Source: Flavobacteriales bacterium (lineage in GTDB: Bacteria; Bacteroidota; Bacteroidia; Flavobacteriales_F; PHOS-HE28). Taken from it: 5,561 nucleotides of DNA. Numbering within the stretch: the first letter of the stretch is position 1; the number at the start of each line of letters is the position of its first letter. Positions 4,993-5,561 of this stretch are shown here, piece by piece. Location: positions 1 to 5,561 of the forward strand of contig JALOLX010000122.1 of NCBI GenBank assembly GCA_025455765.1, given 5' to 3'. The notes below the pieces were generated by a model, which was not told where the DNA came from, did not search any database, and saw only the letters and a list, made by a program, of their open reading frames with translations. A program made the position numbers and the translations under genes.

Positions 4993-5403
4993 ATGTCCAG
5001 CATCTCCTCCAACAAAGCCCCCGAACCCGTTGGCCACTACCCCCATGCCCGCCGTGTGGGCGACCTGCTCTTCCTCAGTGGTGTGGGGCCGCGCGAACGG
5101 GGCACCAAGAAGATCCCTGGTGTGGAACTGAACCCCGATGGAACGATCGCCTCCTACGACATCGAGACCCAGGTGCGCAGCGTGTTCCAGAACGTGAAGT
5201 GGATCCTGGAGGATAGTGGCAGCAGCTGGGAGAAGATCGTGGACGTGACGGTGTACCTCACCAACATGAAGGACGACTTCCCCACCTACAACCGGCTGTG
5301 GAAGGAGTATTTCGAGCAGGACCCGCCCTGCCGCACCACGCTGGAGATCAATTGCCTACCGACGCCGATCGCCATTGAACTGAAGGTGATCGCGACCGTG
5401 TGA
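4993..5403 (+). CDS. RidA/YjgF family deaminase, 2-aminomuconate deaminase-like
   Basis: Cytoplasmic enzyme of 136 residues, normal length for the Rid family, whose members act as trimers hydrolysing reactive enamine/imine intermediates to release ammonia. The protein opens with NKAPEPVGHYPHAR and GDLLFLSGVGPR (residues 7-34), where Tyr16 aligns with the active-site Tyr17 of E. coli RidA. Arg114 in PPCRTTLEI corresponds to E. coli Arg105, which binds the substrate carboxylate, and Glu129 in IAIELKVIA to Glu120. The middle (VRSVFQNVKWILEDSGSSWEK...YLTNM) is the standard helix and strand pattern. The 'YPHAR...GVGPR' version and PTPIAIELKVIATV ending resemble the subgroup annotated as 2-aminomuconate deaminase, which makes 4-oxalocrotonate in tryptophan/kynurenine or aminophenol breakdown. 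No other gene of that pathway is in the window, so general Rid activity on 2-aminoacrylate-like compounds is also possible. It follows a strong terminator, so is probably a separate transcription unit. Confidence 0.92.
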   Translation: MSSISSNKAPEPVGHYPHARRVGDLLFLSGVGPRERGTKKIPGVELNPDGTIASYDIETQVRSVFQNVKWILEDSGSSWEKIVDVTVYLTNMKDDFPTYNRLWKEYFEQDPPCRTTLEINCLPTPIAIELKVIATV

Positions 5404-5427
5404 GGCCTGCCGCTACCTGCACGGCCA

Positions 5428-5561
5428 TCAACCGCGCAGACCGAAGAAGAGCATCAACAGGACCACGCCGATCAGGTCCATCCACAGCCCCGCGCGCACC
5501 ATCTGCCGCACGGGGATGCGGCCTGTGCCGAATACGATGGTCTGCATGGGCGAGGCCACCG
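5428..5561 (-). CDS. SLC13/DASS family anion transporter (C-terminal fragment)
   Basis: The last 43 codons of a membrane protein whose 5' part lies beyond the right edge. The translation contains SPMQTIVFGTGRIPVRQM, then VRAGLWMDLIGVVLLMLFFG and ends LRG. A small 'SP..xIVFGtGRI' loop, a short amphipathic 'VRQMVRAGLW' helix and one final hydrophobic helix form the characteristic ending of divalent anion:sodium symporters (SLC13, including sulfate and C4-dicarboxylate carriers) and related ArsB/NhaD-type permeases. Many members have PPNA where this one has PMQT, so substrate assignment would be unsafe. The gene is convergent with the ridA-like gene, with 24 bases between stop codons and no visible terminator hairpin in that gap. 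Confidence 0.72.
   Translation of the reverse strand, partial: VASPMQTIVFGTGRIPVRQMVRAGLWMDLIGVVLLMLFFGLRG

Noticed and set aside
4549..5046. Minus-strand open frames across the gap before the ridA-like gene.
   Set aside because: They cross the terminator and the ends of supported genes, and show no conserved protein features.
1..5561. Search for CRISPR repeats, tRNA genes, insertion-sequence ends, integrases, toxin-antitoxin pairs or defence genes.
   Set aside because: No regularly spaced repeats, cloverleaf-like sequence, transposase motif or such protein family was seen by eye on either strand.

Overview
The window is a GC-rich bacterial chromosomal segment with ordinary gene density. 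It suggests a high-GC member of the Bacteroidota, possibly Flavobacteriales-like. That is inference from three things: the protein families, which read like Bacteroidota versions; start codons that mostly lack a convincing Shine-Dalgarno sequence; and one promoter-like site that resembles the Bacteroidota -33/-7 pattern better than an E. coli sigma-70 promoter. No rRNA, tRNA, CRISPR array, insertion sequence or phage gene is visible.

Layout, left to right. On the minus strand, leaving the left edge, are the N-terminus of a MacB/FtsX-type ABC transporter permease (1-124) and, just upstream of it in the same operon, a lipoprotein HlyD/AcrA-type efflux adaptor (128-1339). A 314-base divergent intergenic region (1340-1653) follows and is rich in dyad symmetry. 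On the plus strand comes a two-component system: an OmpR/PhoB-family response regulator (1654-2334) overlapping by 4 bases a membrane histidine kinase (2331-3701). Next is a membrane-anchored coiled-coil protein of unknown function (3814-4692). A 300-base gap (4693-4992) ends in a strong intrinsic terminator (4926-4957). Then comes a RidA/YjgF-family deaminase resembling 2-aminomuconate deaminase (4993-5403). Convergent to it, entering from the right edge on the minus strand, is the C-terminus of a probable SLC13/DASS sodium-coupled anion transporter (5428-5561).

How the genes may work together. The kinase-regulator pair is transcribed divergently from the adaptor-permease operon. This is a common arrangement in which a two-component system controls a neighbouring efflux or envelope-export machine. 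The shared intergenic region holds a perfect 16-bp palindrome, a perfect 11-bp-arm inverted repeat, and five copies of the hexamer CGCTGT/ACAGCG. These are good candidates for binding sites of the adjacent regulator or another dimeric protein, but no site has been shown to bind anything. The ridA-like gene and the transporter look functionally separate from the efflux locus.

I see no clear undescribed system. The items most worth a second look are the symmetry-rich divergent promoter region, the unusually long N-terminal extension ahead of the adaptor's lipoprotein signal, the uncharacterised coiled-coil protein, and the compact terminator/promoter arrangement in front of the ridA-like gene.
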